Source: Carya illinoinensis (taxonomy: Eukaryota; Streptophyta; Magnoliopsida; Fagales; Juglandaceae). Taken from it: DNA of 64,000 nucleotides. Both the position numbers and the translations under genes were made by a program. This document shows positions 22,750 to 34,559 of this stretch, one piece after another (the stretch's first letter is position 1; every line of letters starts with the position of its first letter). Location: the NCBI RefSeq assembly GCF_018687715.1, contig NC_056766.1:37915433-37979432 (forward strand), written 5' to 3'. Below the pieces are notes generated by a model, which worked only from the letters and a program-made list of their open reading frames with translations, searched no databases and was not told the DNA's origin.

Positions 22750-25700
22750 ATGGCTTGCCAATCATTATCAACAACAACATGGAAGACAAAAACAAGATGT
22801 CAAGACTCTGCTTCCAAAATCTCATGCTACTTTCATAAACCTTCCTCCATGTTCCACTTCTTTGCCACCATTCCCAACCAGCATAATAAACTGCAACCTT
22901 TTACCGCTTGCTCATTGGGCCCCTCCTCATCACAAACACCCACCTCTTCTTCTTCTTGTAATTCTAAAAGATCTGCATCTTCTTCTTGTTCTTCTTGTTC
23001 TACTTCTTATGCAGCTACTTTTAGGCACGTAAGGAGCAAGACATCTGCAGAGAATGAAAGGAAACATGATTTGAGTTTCTCAGTTGTTCATGTTGATGAT
23101 TCCAGTATATTGAAGCAGATGATAAAGAAAGCTAGGGCTCAGAATCCTTTGAAGGTGGGATTGAAATTGCTTGCTAGAAAGCGGCCTTTGTGGCGGAAAT
23201 TTTGGTTTTCATCCAAGAAGATAAGGAGCATTATCATGCTAAATGTCATCACTGTTATCTTTGGTATTTAACTTTGATCTCTTCCTTCAAATCCGTACAG
23301 AACTTAATTGGTAGAGGGTGGGTGTCTTTGCTATAAGGAGTTCGATTCACGTTATTTGGAAAACTACGAAAAGTTCCATATTTACTTTTCATATTATTTT
23401 AATTTGTTATCTCTATCAAGATCTGATCACTGAGATGAAGGAAAAATTAGGTATCTTGCATAATCTTAATAGAGGGTATATAAATTGAAAAAATATAGAT
23501 ATGCTTTTATCCTAGATGGAGGAGTTTTTCTATGTAAAATTTGATATGCTGGGATGATGGGTAATGCGGCTTTGGTTAAAGTATCGGAGAAAATGCCTTG
23601 GCTACCTTAGAAAACTTACTGATGGGGAGTATTATGCACGTCTTAAATGTATCCATTAATGTATGTATTTGACATGAGTTATAGTTAATTAGCTAAGAAT
23701 TCAAACTTTCAAATCTTGGTAAGTCATGAAGTTTGAGTAAAAAAAATCCTAAAATCATGACGTGTGGAGGATTATGTTGCTTTCAAATTGCAGCAAGCAA
23801 CATTCCAGTTGTGAAAGATGTTGAAACTAGCATGGATGCAGCAACGTTCTCTGCAGTGCGATTTGTTGTGTCAGCCATCCCATTTTTGCCATTTGTCTTT
23901 CATGCTCGAGATGACATCAAGACCCGCAATGCAGGGATGGAGTTGGGATTGTGGGTGAGTTTAGGGTACCTTATTGAGGCAGTTGGTCTACTTACAGCTG
24001 ATGCAGGGCGTGCATCATTCATTTCTTTGTTTACGGTAAGCTCATCCTCAACACATTTCTTTTCCCCTACAATCATTAACTATGATTTCCTTTTACTAGC
24101 AACTTTTAAGGGCATACACAGCCTTAGTTGATGGAGGCATTTGAACCCCAGGGGCCAGACCCTTACCCCAACTGTACCTACGGGACAGTGGGAAGTGCAA
24201 TTAACTATGGATTGGTTACAAAAAGAAAGTGGATCTCAGGCACTGAAGATTTGATACTTTGTTGCAAATAACTTCTCTTGATTTCTTGGTACAATCCCCA
24301 AGATATCTTCTTTTATCTTTTGGAGTTCACTTAGAACAGTTGATTTTCCCCCAAGTGGAAAAGGAAAAAAATATATTTAAACTAGCTTTTCTCAAGCATT
24401 CCCTCATACATGACTTTCTTCACCACCACAATAAGACTTCTACTGCCCTACATGACACAGAGAAGTTCTGACAAATTCTTGTAATAATTGAACAGGTTAT
24501 TGTGGTACCATTGCTTGATGGCCTCTTAGGAGCAATTGTACCTGCCCGTACATGGTTTGGAGTTCTCATGTCCTCTGTTGGGATTGCTATGCTGGAATGC
24601 AGTGGATCTCCTCCGAGTGTAAGCACTACGTGGTTCTACATCAGAATATCTTATGGATAATATATGCTTGTTGCATCACTGGTGTCTGTGTTAATGGTTG
24701 AATGGGATCATTTTCATAAAGTCCTAACATTTTCAGGTTGGAGATCTTTTGAACTTTTTGAGTGCAATTTTTTTTGGAATTCACATGCTTCGAACCGAAC
24801 ATATATCAAGAAACACAAAGAAAGAGAACTTCTTAGCACTTCTTGGATACGAGGTTTGTTTCCCTGCCCTAAATGTGCTACCTTCCTCAAGTGCACCTAA
24901 ACATGGCTATTTGGATGGTGCAGATTTTCAATCCATGCATATTAACAAGCCTATGGTTTTTCATGTAGGTGTGTGTAGTTGCCCTGTTATCCACAATCTG
25001 GGTTTTAATTGGAGGATGGTTTGATGGTGTGAATGGCTATAACCAATCATCATGGACATGGACAGAACTATGGGATTGGACTGTTGCATTTCCATGGATA
25101 GCTGCTCTTTATACCGGCGTATTCTCAACCGGATTGTGCCTGTGGGTAGAGGTATTGTTTCTTAGCCCCCCACCCCATATGTTGCATGGTCTTTTGAGTT
25201 TATTTTTTTGACTTGAACCATATTTATGATCATGAAAGACAGCATACCAATTGTGCAGAAGGGTTTCTTTAAAAATGCATGCTGTTACTTCAGCAGTCCG
25301 TGTGGTTTTGGTGTGTATGTAAGGTGCTTGTTTTCTGATACCAATGACTGCTCCTTTTTTCATCTATAGATTGCAGCCATGCGTGATGTTTCCGCAACAG
25401 AAACAGCCATAATTTATGGGCTGGAGCCACTGTGGGGTGCAGGTTTTGCTTGGTTTCTCCTTGGGGAAAGGTGGGGTACAATTGGATGGATTGGAGCTGC
25501 TCTTGTCCTTGGTAAATGTTTCTTTCTTTTACCTATATTCCCATCTGAACTTGCCTTTGTGTTGTAGTTTCTCATATTTCAGACATTATTGTTTTGGATG
25601 CAAAAATCACAGCTATATTTGCGCTTGATTATTGGATCTTGTAAATTTTACCGTTCACCATTTAAAAAGAAAACCCAAACCAAAAAGAACAAGAAAAGCA

Positions 25701-26670
25701 GCAGCAGAAATCCAGAACACAATATGTCTCAGTTTCCTATTCTCTGTCTTAAAAAGACAGCATCTGAACACTCCAGTGAATCCTCCTTTAGCGCCTTCAG
25801 GAAGCATCAGAGTGGCAATTCTTGCAACTACATCCTTAGTAATCCTTTATAACAGGTCCTGCTCTTGTTTTTAACTCTTCCAAGTGTAGTTGTAAGAATT
25901 GCTTCTTCATCTGTACCCATTTCGATTAGTTCTCTTTTCAAAGTTAAGAGCAAAACTGTGGAACTAAAGAATGTTTGAACTAGAGCCTCCATGATGGACC
26001 AGCAGAAAATAGCAACTTCTATGTTAGCCCTTAACCATAGATTTATATTACATCTATAACATATACGTGTAAAATTGGACTCTTTTCTGTGCATCGCACA
26101 GTGCGTAATTAGTTATTGAGTAGTGCTAGCGTGCCACCCAGGTTTGACCACTGGGTGTGCCCGCTAGCACAAACTTCCCTTCTTATTTTTTTTTTCTTTT
26201 CTTTTTTATATTTTTTTAACATATTTAAATATTTTAAAGTATATATATACCAATATACTAAAAGTCACTTCTTAGTCAGTAAAGAAACAAAAAAATTAAA
26301 AAAAAATAAATAAATACATGAATGGTCAAAATGAGGAAGCAAACTTAGGCGACATACTAACATTTTCCTTGGTTATTATTCGAGATTTGAGAGACGGTTT
26401 TTTTTTTTTTTTTTTTTTTTTTGCCACAAAAAGTTGCATATTATTCTTCATCCTCAGCAGGCAGATATTGAGATCTTTATCAAACTGACTATGGCAGGTG
26501 GAAGCTTAATGGTACAGATATTAGGATCTTTACCACCCAACGAAGCTAATGAAACTGAACAGGCTACTCGAAAAGATCTCCTGCTAGTTTCAGAAAAGCA
26601 AAAACTCCAAAATGGTCTCTCCACTTCACCAGTTGTTGTAAGAAAGGATGTAATGGATATGTTCAAGTGA
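22750..26670 (+). CDS. EamA/DMT-family transporter with a Ser-rich, plastid-like N-terminus, 497 aa
   Basis: Exons are 22750-23263, 23794-24035, 24496-24618, 24737-24853, 24969-25151, 25370-25511 and 26498-26670. All have GT-AG borders, and the frame is kept. Residues 1-110 are rich in Ser/Thr with few acids, like a plastid transit peptide. Residues 130-165 are basic. From about 160 come two EamA repeats of hydrophobic helices (SNIPVVKDVETSMDAATFSA, LLTADAGRASFISLFTVIVV, LLDGLLGAIVPARTWFGVL; then VGDLLNFLSAIFFGIHMLRT, ATETAIIYGLEPLWGAGFAW, LLGERWGTIGWIGAALVLGG). A polar tail of about 45 residues follows. The family exports metabolites or amino acids, but the substrate here is unknown. The start has a strong context (accATGg). 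An upstream ATG at 22718 opens an overlapping frame. The intron positions are my reading. Confidence 0.92.
23285..23350 (+). mobile_element. tRNA-like SINE head in EamA intron 1
   Basis: 'ttaattggtagagggtgggt' resembles an A box, and 'aggagttcgattcacg' is a good B box 30-odd bases later. No clear tail or target duplication was found, so it is a relic at best. Confidence 0.35.
24075..24209 (-). mobile_element. SINE relic in EamA intron 2
   Basis: 'attaactatg' flanks both sides (24075-24084 and 24200-24209). On the minus strand the body reads 'gtaggtacagttgggg' (A-box-like), then 'ggggttcaaatgcctcc' (good B box), and ends in an A-rich stretch ('agtaaaaggaaat'). It is short, at about 115 bp. 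It is antisense to the host gene and lies well inside the intron. Confidence 0.5.
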
Positions 26671-27782
26671 CTCCTCTGGTGACCCTAAATGCTTGTTTAT
26701 TTTCTATTCCAGCAAGAAGCATACACCCTATATAGTCTACACATAAATATCGTCTTGTTAAATGGTGTTTTGTTTATTGTTCTCCATGTTCTCAATCTAC
26801 CCAAAATCAACAAGATCCCAAAGAGTGTTTGGCTGTTTCTATATGTTTGCACATGCTGCCTAGTTTTGTTTTGGGCTAAATAAAAGGTTTTAAGGGGATA
26901 TTGGGACATAGAGATGCATGGGATTCTCAAAATTTCTCAGAAACTTCTCATAATTTCTTTCTCAAACTGATGACATTTTTCAATATCAAAACTTCAACTT
27001 TTTCTTTTAATCATCCTAATCATTATCCAAACATAAAAACCAATATAACTTTTACAAATTTCAAAACAAAACATAAAAATCAATTCAGATTTCTTAAACT
27101 TCAAAACAATAATAATATTAAGAAATTATATTTCAACAATTTTATAATATTTTTATTCAACTTTTTTTCTCATTTCCTAAAACTCAATAAAACATCTTAA
27201 TTCAAATTATTTTACTTCTATTCACAGAATTATGAGGTACTCTAGTGTCCAAACTAGCTTAGTCTACTTCAAAGGTTGAGCTGTCTATTGAACATCTATC
27301 TTATGCTTATTCCTATACAATTAATCAGGTACGAACCTGCAGCTAAGTTGATTACACTTATGTGGTAAATTAACCTGAAAAGCCCTTACATCAAATGTCA
27401 AATACCTTTTTAAGTCACCAATCTGCCATAACCTATAAAGTTCAATCACCAAAACATGGTAACTTCAGAAATTACGGGTAATGAAAATTGTTATACAATC
27501 AACAACTATTCTCTCCAACAAACATAAATTAATCACATAATTGGTATCATTAGACTAAGCAAAGATAAAAGTCCAAATGCTTATTATTCTTTTTCTAATT
27601 GGAAAATTCATCAGCTTTCTCTATCTCATTATTTAAACTTGAACAGGTTTGCTGAAAAAATAAGGAAGGTAGGATGGTATCAAGATATCAACCATCTGAT
27701 ACAACAATAATATAAACACCAAGACTGTTCTTAATGCATATTGAAAGCTAGTAGAGATAGGGAAAAAGATGAGATAACAGGA
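26671..27782. other. 3' flanks of the convergent EamA and PEAMT genes
   Basis: The two genes point toward each other, so this holds both 3' untranslated regions. 26900-27240 is an AT-rich MITE remnant of the M1 kind ('gggacatagagatgcatggg...ctcaaactgatgacattttt...ttctattcacagaattatgaggtac'). The rest of the stretch shows no gene. Confidence 0.5.
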
Positions 27783-30700
27783 TCATTTCTTCTTGGCAAT
27801 GAACAGGCCCCACCTCTGCTCGCCAGAAGAACTCCTTATAAGCTTCGCCTTCCATCCATCAACAATTTCATTGTAGTCCTCCTGCATATTGCCAATCAAC
27901 CAGAAAGGAAAAAATATAAAGAAACAAAACAATTAATACAAATTTTAAAGACCAATCAAGAAGACAGCTAGACCAAGAAAGAGGAAAAGCGCACTTCAGA
28001 AAAGTCGCAGATGAATGCATCCTTGTCCTTCTCAACAGCATTCAATTCCTGCTGCAGCACGTGTATGAACTGATGCAAAAGTAAACTCTCTTAAAGGAGG
28101 AATCTCAACATGATTCATATTTACAACATATAAATACACAGGATCTACACGAACCTGATCAGTACGATCCTCTGCAATGACCTCCTCAAAACCAGCATCA
28201 TGAAGCATCTGTGCCACAGTTGAAACACGAGTTCATTATGTCAAAAGAAATATGTAGAGGAATGCCATGATACGATTCACAAAAATCATTAAATAAGAGA
28301 AACCTTTAATTGCAAATATATACCTGACCATATGCTTCAACACCATGGAGATCATACCCTCTTTGCCTAATATATTCAGTAAATTCTGGTGATGGAGTTC
28401 CAGCACTCTTGCAGTAATCACTGATAAGAATTTTACCCCCAGGCTTCAACCACTTGTAGAAGGATCTGAACAATGCAGGTTTGTCCTGAAAAGTTAACCG
28501 GAAACTATTCATACATTTCAAAGAGGGAGAGAGCCTCCAAGCAAAACCCATAATAATTGCGTGGATAGAACACCTAGGAGGTAAAAGTCTATATGCAGTA
28601 GGATTAGCCAACTTAAAAATCATACAGGTAACAAGATATAAGAGAGGTCTAGAATCAAGTAACCGAGCAAGCCATAGTCAGCTCCATTGCAGAAAGGTAG
28701 CAAGATAAAAGTCATAAGGTTTAATCATTGCCCACATATCTTGTATGCTTCTAATGAATTCTAAACAGGAATCCACAGAAAGGGCATTTAACATCGGGTG
28801 ATACACACAATAACTGCTTCTAAAACGAGATAAATCTTTCAGATTCCAAATTATTGATGAAAAGAACACAAATACTACAAAATATTAACTGAAATAAAAA
28901 ATATAAATAAATAAAAATGCAAACTTTTTTTTTTATATAAGTACAATAAAAATGCAAACTTAACGAACAAGATAAATAAAATAAAATGCTTATAGCTAAA
29001 TAGGAACTATAACAGAAAAGGAAAGCTGCCTTACTTGAATGTGCAAAATAGTGTCACGGCTATATATCACATCAAATGTGTTTTCAGGATATGTTTTCTT
29101 AGTGCAATCAGCAACTTCAAATTCGACCGAGCATTTCAAACCGATAGCACGCTCAAGAGCAAAAGAAATCATATTTATGGACAGATCGATCCCAACCACG
29201 TCGACATCAAAGTTCTCAGCCATATAGAAGTCACCTCCCCCAATGCCACATCCAACATCTAAGACGTTCTGGCCAGGCTTTAGTTCCAACTTTTGCACAA
29301 ATTCTTTAGTTGTACCTGTCCAAAGACAAGAAGTTCACTTAACCTTGATGACAGAGCTTTAGAATTAATTGGGCTATGATTTTCCTTCACTCTTACAAAG
29401 GAAAAAATAAATAAATAAAAAAAGAAACAAAGGTGCACAAGAAAAACAATATAATTCTTTTTCTGATTTATATAATTAGCTTCTAGGTTTTAAGTTCAAA
29501 CTGAAATATTTAATCTGTGTACAAATTCTGGGTCATGATGTGGAGAATGAGTTACTGAAAAAATGCTAAAGAAAGAACAAAAACGTCCAATTCCTCAACA
29601 ATGAATTCTAAAAGAAACCGTGGCAAGTTGTCATCAGACCAGGAATAAAATTGACAAAAAGGTGGTGTTTTTCATTTAAATACAAAATTAAAAAAACAAA
29701 AACAAAAGAAAAGAAAAGGGCAAAATTAGCTGCTTGCGTGTTCACATCCCAAAAAGTTGTTCTCATAGAAATATCTTTATGAAATTAGTGGAAAACATTT
29801 GTTGTTCAATTATCCAACTTGGTGGAATACATTTGTTGTTCAATTATCCATTTTTGTGCTTGATTTTCTTCTTTCTATCCTCTTTATTTTCACCATCAGA
29901 TATAAAAAATGGGGTAGAGAGAGAGTGTGTGTGTGTGTGTGGTCAGTAAAGCATACCTATTCCTCCTGTGCTCACAAAACCTTTCCCAAAGACACGCTCA
30001 TAACGTAAAATGCCATTGGATTTATACTGAACATTGTCTAAGAACCTCTGGAAACCCCTGTCATCCTGTGAACTGATCTTTTGCCATATCCAGCAAATCT
30101 GTATTTCCAAAACATTTAAGTGTGCATCTTGTCAGATAGCCAATTTAAGTAAAAGAATCAGATCATATGCAAGCAATTTTGTATTACCTGGTTCTGATTC
30201 TTTTTGTTTCGCACATAAGCTCCAATACATTTGCAGCCAACAAGAGTGAGTTCAAATGAATTTCCTTTACCATCATGCAAATGGCATTCTTTAAAGACCT
30301 GCAGCACCATATGATTTAGAACCAATTTATGGGCTACAATAACCTTTTTGATTTACAGACGGCACATAGCTGTGCCACACATATTTTGCACAAGAAAACA
30401 CACGTAGATGAAACTATATATATTTTTTATGGTGATGTATATGAAAGTATATGGGGCCATAGTATATGTTTTTCTGCAACTAGACACATAAAAAGAAATA
30501 GTTTATAGAACTTGGTTATCCATTTTGTTGATGGATTTAGATTACCATATCTTGAAACAAAATAAAACTTAACCAAAGATTTTATATCCCAAAATAAAAT
30601 AAAAAAATTACGCAACTCAGCCCAAATGACTGGAAATTTCATTGAAAACCATTTGATTTTCTCTCTAGAAAACAAGACCATAATGAATATGACATGGCCT

Positions 30701-33700
30701 GGTTGCCGGGTTGAATGCATTCAAATCAAGTTCAATGTAATTAACTTGCCTCCTCCCAAAGTTCATATCAACACATTGAGTCTAGTTCAATGTGTAAGTG
30801 CTCATCTATTTTCTTGTCACATTCACCCCACAGGCGCAGCATTGAATAAAAAAATAAGAAATAAAAAAAAGGCAAACCTTTGTATAAAATCGGGGCTCCC
30901 GGTAGTGGGTTGGGTTGTACTTTCGCTTGCTGTCTCCTGATTGGTGGAAACAAGACTCTCTAAAGAAAATAAACCCACCAACCTTCAGCCACTTGACCAT
31001 TTTTTCAGCTAAATCCTCCACCTGCAAAGCATCAAAAGAAATGTGTAGAAATAAGCTTATTAACATGTTATTCCCAAGAAACCAAAAGACGATGAAAGGC
31101 TGAATCTAACCTGTTTTTGTTAGATCATTAATAGGTATTACACATGAAAATCGACACTAATCATCAGAACAATTAAAAATGTACCCTAACTTCAGCAGTC
31201 AGTAGCATATGCAGAACCACACAGGAAAAATAGCATTGCAAGACAATTATAAAGCTCTAGTGGATATAAGAAGACCCAATTGTAGATATTAATAAGGAAT
31301 AACAAAGTAATTGATATATGTATACAATGATATGTATACCATATAGTGCATAGAAAGTGGTTACCATTGGCCTCAGTCCAAGGCAAGCAAGAATTTAAAC
31401 GTAATTTTTTATTGCTCTAAAGTATTTTTAATGATAATTCTGCCTTGACCTCCTTAAAATTTATATTTATATACAAGGTCTGAAACAGCTTGACTAGCCT
31501 GCGTTTAACAATCACTTTCTTTGGAACTACTTAGTGGGAGACTAGTTTCCTGTTAAAGATTGTGGTGATGGAATAACTGCACAGAAGGTACCAAAAGAAA
31601 CTAGGAAAGGAAAATGACATTAAGATGGAGTAAAACAAAGAACAATTAAATGAGGGTGGTTGACAGTTTTCTTCTTTTTTATGTTAAATTCATAGTCAAC
31701 CCTAGAAGAACCACCTGTTTTGCAATGCGACCTCTGAATTACCAATTTTGATGCTTGTTATCGCAATTTGAAACTTCAGTTGTAATATGCACCTTATGTG
31801 GTTATTCAAAATTATAACAGGCAGGGGTAAATGAGTTATTTTTAAGCCTAAAAAATGCACAGAGGGTGCACCTTGCAACTTAAGCTTCAAAAGGGGATAC
31901 CAAGTGTTGAAATTGAACCTTCCAAGGTCATGTTGAAAAACGCATAGTAATTTGGAAGATTATAATTTTTTTTCCTTTTAGCAAAATGTAATGCCCAAAC
32001 CTTTTAAATTTGCAAGAGGGCAGTGTTAGAGGTAAAATTTATTTTAGTTCAAATCTATTTATGCTTTGTTGGCTACTCATAAAGGCTCCCTTTTCTGATT
32101 TTCTAGAATTTTTAAACTTTTGTTTTTCCTCTTCTTCCCCCTAGTTGAGTGTTCCCTCTAGAATATTTCCAATTTATTTGAGTCACGCCCCTTTATGTGT
32201 TTGATAAGATTAGCTTATCAAAAATTTGTAATTTTTCCATTTTTAATTTTTTTCCTTTGACACTGGGACAAGATAGTTTCTAAACTCTGTCATGATACCA
32301 ACATCTAAATTATTGATCATAAGTACTTGTAAACACTGAGCCATATGAACAATGCCATTCTTTTCAGTTACTAGAACCCATAAAGGCTTAATAATTAACA
32401 TAAAAACTATGTTAGTTTTTTCTCTTTGTTTTCCCTATTTGAATTCCTAATTCGGTGCTTTATTTTGTATACACCTTGTGCACTTGGGTTGCATCCCTTT
32501 GCACTTAACAATAAAATTGACACATTAGCATAATAAACTCAAACTAGCACCAAGCCTTTATTGAAGCACCACTAATCTCAATATTGCTTACCTCTTGATC
32601 GGAAAGATACATAAGTAGCCAATTGGAGAATATCAAGTCCACTGATTGTTCAGATATTTTCAAGTCCGGGGATGTCACATCCGCACACATAAACTTGACA
32701 TTCTTGTAATGTCCATTAATGCTCTCATTCTGCAAGGAGACCATTGAAAAGTTAATAGTCAGATAATCCCCTCAAAAGCTAATAATCTTCAGAAAGGTTT
32801 GGAACCACAATTACCTTCTTTATTACACTCTCCATGAAGTCCAAAGCAAGAAGGTGACCAGCCCTCTGAGCTAACTCACCGGTAAAACGACCAATACCTG
32901 CTCCAAGTTCCAAAACTTCTTTGCCATCATACGGCGGGAGCAGTGAAAGTACCTATTTATAACCCAGTTAATTCAGTGTAGGATATTCAACAGCGAGCAT
33001 ATTAGTAACAAGCATATTAACAACCACAAAAATGGAATTATCAATTAAAAAAAATATTGTTTTAATTCTGTTACTCTGTTCCACGGAAGAAAATCTCATT
33101 ATATCATTAGAAACCGTGTGATTGGCCAGAATTTTAAAACAAAATAAGTCAAGAAATTTCATTGAAAAGACTAGAGAAATTTTGAAAATATATAACTCAC
33201 TCAATATAGTCAACAAAGTCCTACGAAGTTGAAACCAGAGGTGTGAGTGTACGTATGAACCAATGAGAGGCGTGAAGTCTAAGCCAAAAACTATAAGCAG
33301 TAATTTCCACTTTCAAAGACAAACCCTTATACGGCATTTTCCCATCACATTACAGTTGTCGGATCCCTCTTTTGAACTCCACACCAAGTGGGAGGAGCAT
33401 GTGAAAAGGGCACCTGCTTAAAGAATTGGTATTTGTTCATTTAAAAAAATGGTAGGCGTTGGTAGGTGGAATGTCGCGATCAGTGATCAGGAATCCTAGA
33501 AAAAAGCACTGCTTCCATATCCAAATGGGAGTCGGAAACTTCACCGAATTAAGCATACTCAAGCTCTCAAAAAAAATATATATATAACCATACTCAAAGT
33601 AGCTGAAGAACTTGGTCAGATCATTCTCATTGTTGATAAATTATTGAAAACTCACAACATTTCGATAATTAGAGCAATAAGTCACTTCCACTTTTCAACA

Positions 33701-34069
33701 TTTCATAAATAAACAAACATATAAATCACTGAATCCAGAAGTTAGATTACCTAAAAAAACAACAGCACAGACACAAGAAAGATGGCCAATGTACACGTCC
33801 AAATGCAGATTTAGTCAATACATTGAAAATAAAAAAAGGGAGGAGAGGGATTTACCTCAGGTCGCTCTTCTTTGTCAAGATCGGAGGCTTTGGAGTCGAG
33901 CATCATAGCCTCGACGGTCAAATCCGCAGAGTGCTCAATCCAGTAGCTCTTCTGCATCTCACGCTCTTGTTCTACGAAACGAACCATTTCCAAATAAAAA
34001 ACCGATTCACCGACCTCAAATCCAAACCGAAACAAAACAACCAAATGGCGTACCTTGAATAGCATCCAT
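27783..34069 (-). CDS. PEAMT: Phosphoethanolamine N-methyltransferase, 491 aa
   Basis: This SAM-dependent enzyme methylates phosphoethanolamine stepwise to phosphocholine, the committed step of plant choline and phosphatidylcholine supply. Twelve exons (minus order): 34054-34069, 33856-33971, 32815-32952, 32592-32729, 30878-31021, 30188-30298, 29957-30098, 29035-29315, 28324-28485, 28155-28208, 27995-28069, 27783-27881. The frame is kept throughout, and the length equals the usual 490-odd residues. Two methyltransferase domains are visible: motif [16 protein letters not shown] at 57-71 and [15 protein letters not shown] at 286-300, with [10 protein letters not shown] and [10 protein letters not shown] as post-motif segments. 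The N-terminus includes [20 protein letters not shown]. Exon 1 has only 16 coding bases. The last donor (gaa|gtgcgc) is weak beyond GT. The leader carries a 25-codon upstream ORF. Nothing suggests decay. Confidence 0.97.
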
Positions 34070-34186
34070 TGCGGAAAAATTGCGAGGAAGGAGACGTAAA
34101 AAAAGCCAAGAGGGAAATGAGGGGATTTCTAAGAAAGAAACCGAGACGGGAAAAAATGCAATGAGATTGGGCGGGGGGTGCAAAGG

Positions 34187-34264
34187 CTAACAACCCTCAA
34201 TCGCAAGACGAGATCTGGAAAAGCCCCTCGATCTACGGTTGTATGACCTCCCCTTCTGCTGCAT
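34187..34264 (-). CDS. Upstream ORF (25 aa) in the PEAMT leader
   Basis: ATG at 34264 (minus), 25 codons, TAG at 34187-34189, 117 bases before the PEAMT start. The peptide is very basic and Ser/Arg-rich, beginning MQQKGRSYNRRS and ending RSRLAIEGC. Plant PEAMT/NMT genes are known to carry a conserved peptide uORF that lets phosphocholine repress translation of the main ORF. The position, length and non-random C-terminus fit that, but I have not compared it with the known peptide. I assume no intron between it and the main start. Confidence 0.65.
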   Translation of the reverse strand: MQQKGRSYNRRSRGFSRSRLAIEGC

Positions 34265-34268
34265 TAGC

Positions 34269-34304
34269 TCACACGTCTCTCCCTTCTGTGCTCCTCTTCA
34301 GCAT
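34269..34304 (-). other. Second, shorter upstream ORF (11 aa)
   Basis: ATG at 34304 (minus), MLKRSTEGRDV, stop at 34269-34271, five bases before the ATG of the 25-codon uORF. Whether it lies in the transcript depends on the transcription start. Confidence 0.3.
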
Positions 34305-34353
34305 GAATGGAACTCTCACAATGGCTTGGTGAGAAGAGAAGGGCAGACGCTCG

Positions 34354-34364
34354 TATATATAAAG
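34354..34364 (-). promoter_or_regulatory. TATA box, probably for PEAMT
   Basis: 'tatatataaag' on the + strand, reading CTTTATATATA on the minus strand. It would place the PEAMT start near 34325, a leader of about 255 bases that includes both upstream ORFs. The + reading (TATATAAA) is equally good, so a divergent transcript is possible. Confidence 0.45.
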
Positions 34365-34559
34365 TCTGTTTTGTCAATTTTTGGCGTTTTTCGTGTTTTT
34401 TTCTTCCATAGAGAAAAAGGTACGAAGCTGCGAACGGCTGAAGATGAACGGCGAGAATCTTGCAGATCTCCCTCTTTATGACTTCACCTCTCCAACGGAC
34501 ACCTCCCACGTCATCCCTCTAATTCTGTGAATTTTGATTGTCTCTCTCTATCTAATTGA

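Noticed and set aside
22718..23032. 104-codon frame as the EamA protein start
   Set aside because: It is out of frame with all conserved transporter exons. It is kept only as a possible uORF.
33811..34065. 84-codon minus frame as an alternative PEAMT start
   Set aside because: It reads through the first intron. The 16-base first exon joined to 33971 gives the expected N-terminus and total length.
34444..34530. 28-codon + frame beside the PEAMT promoter
   Set aside because: Too short, with no motif and no downstream exon seen. Mentioned only as a possible divergent transcript.
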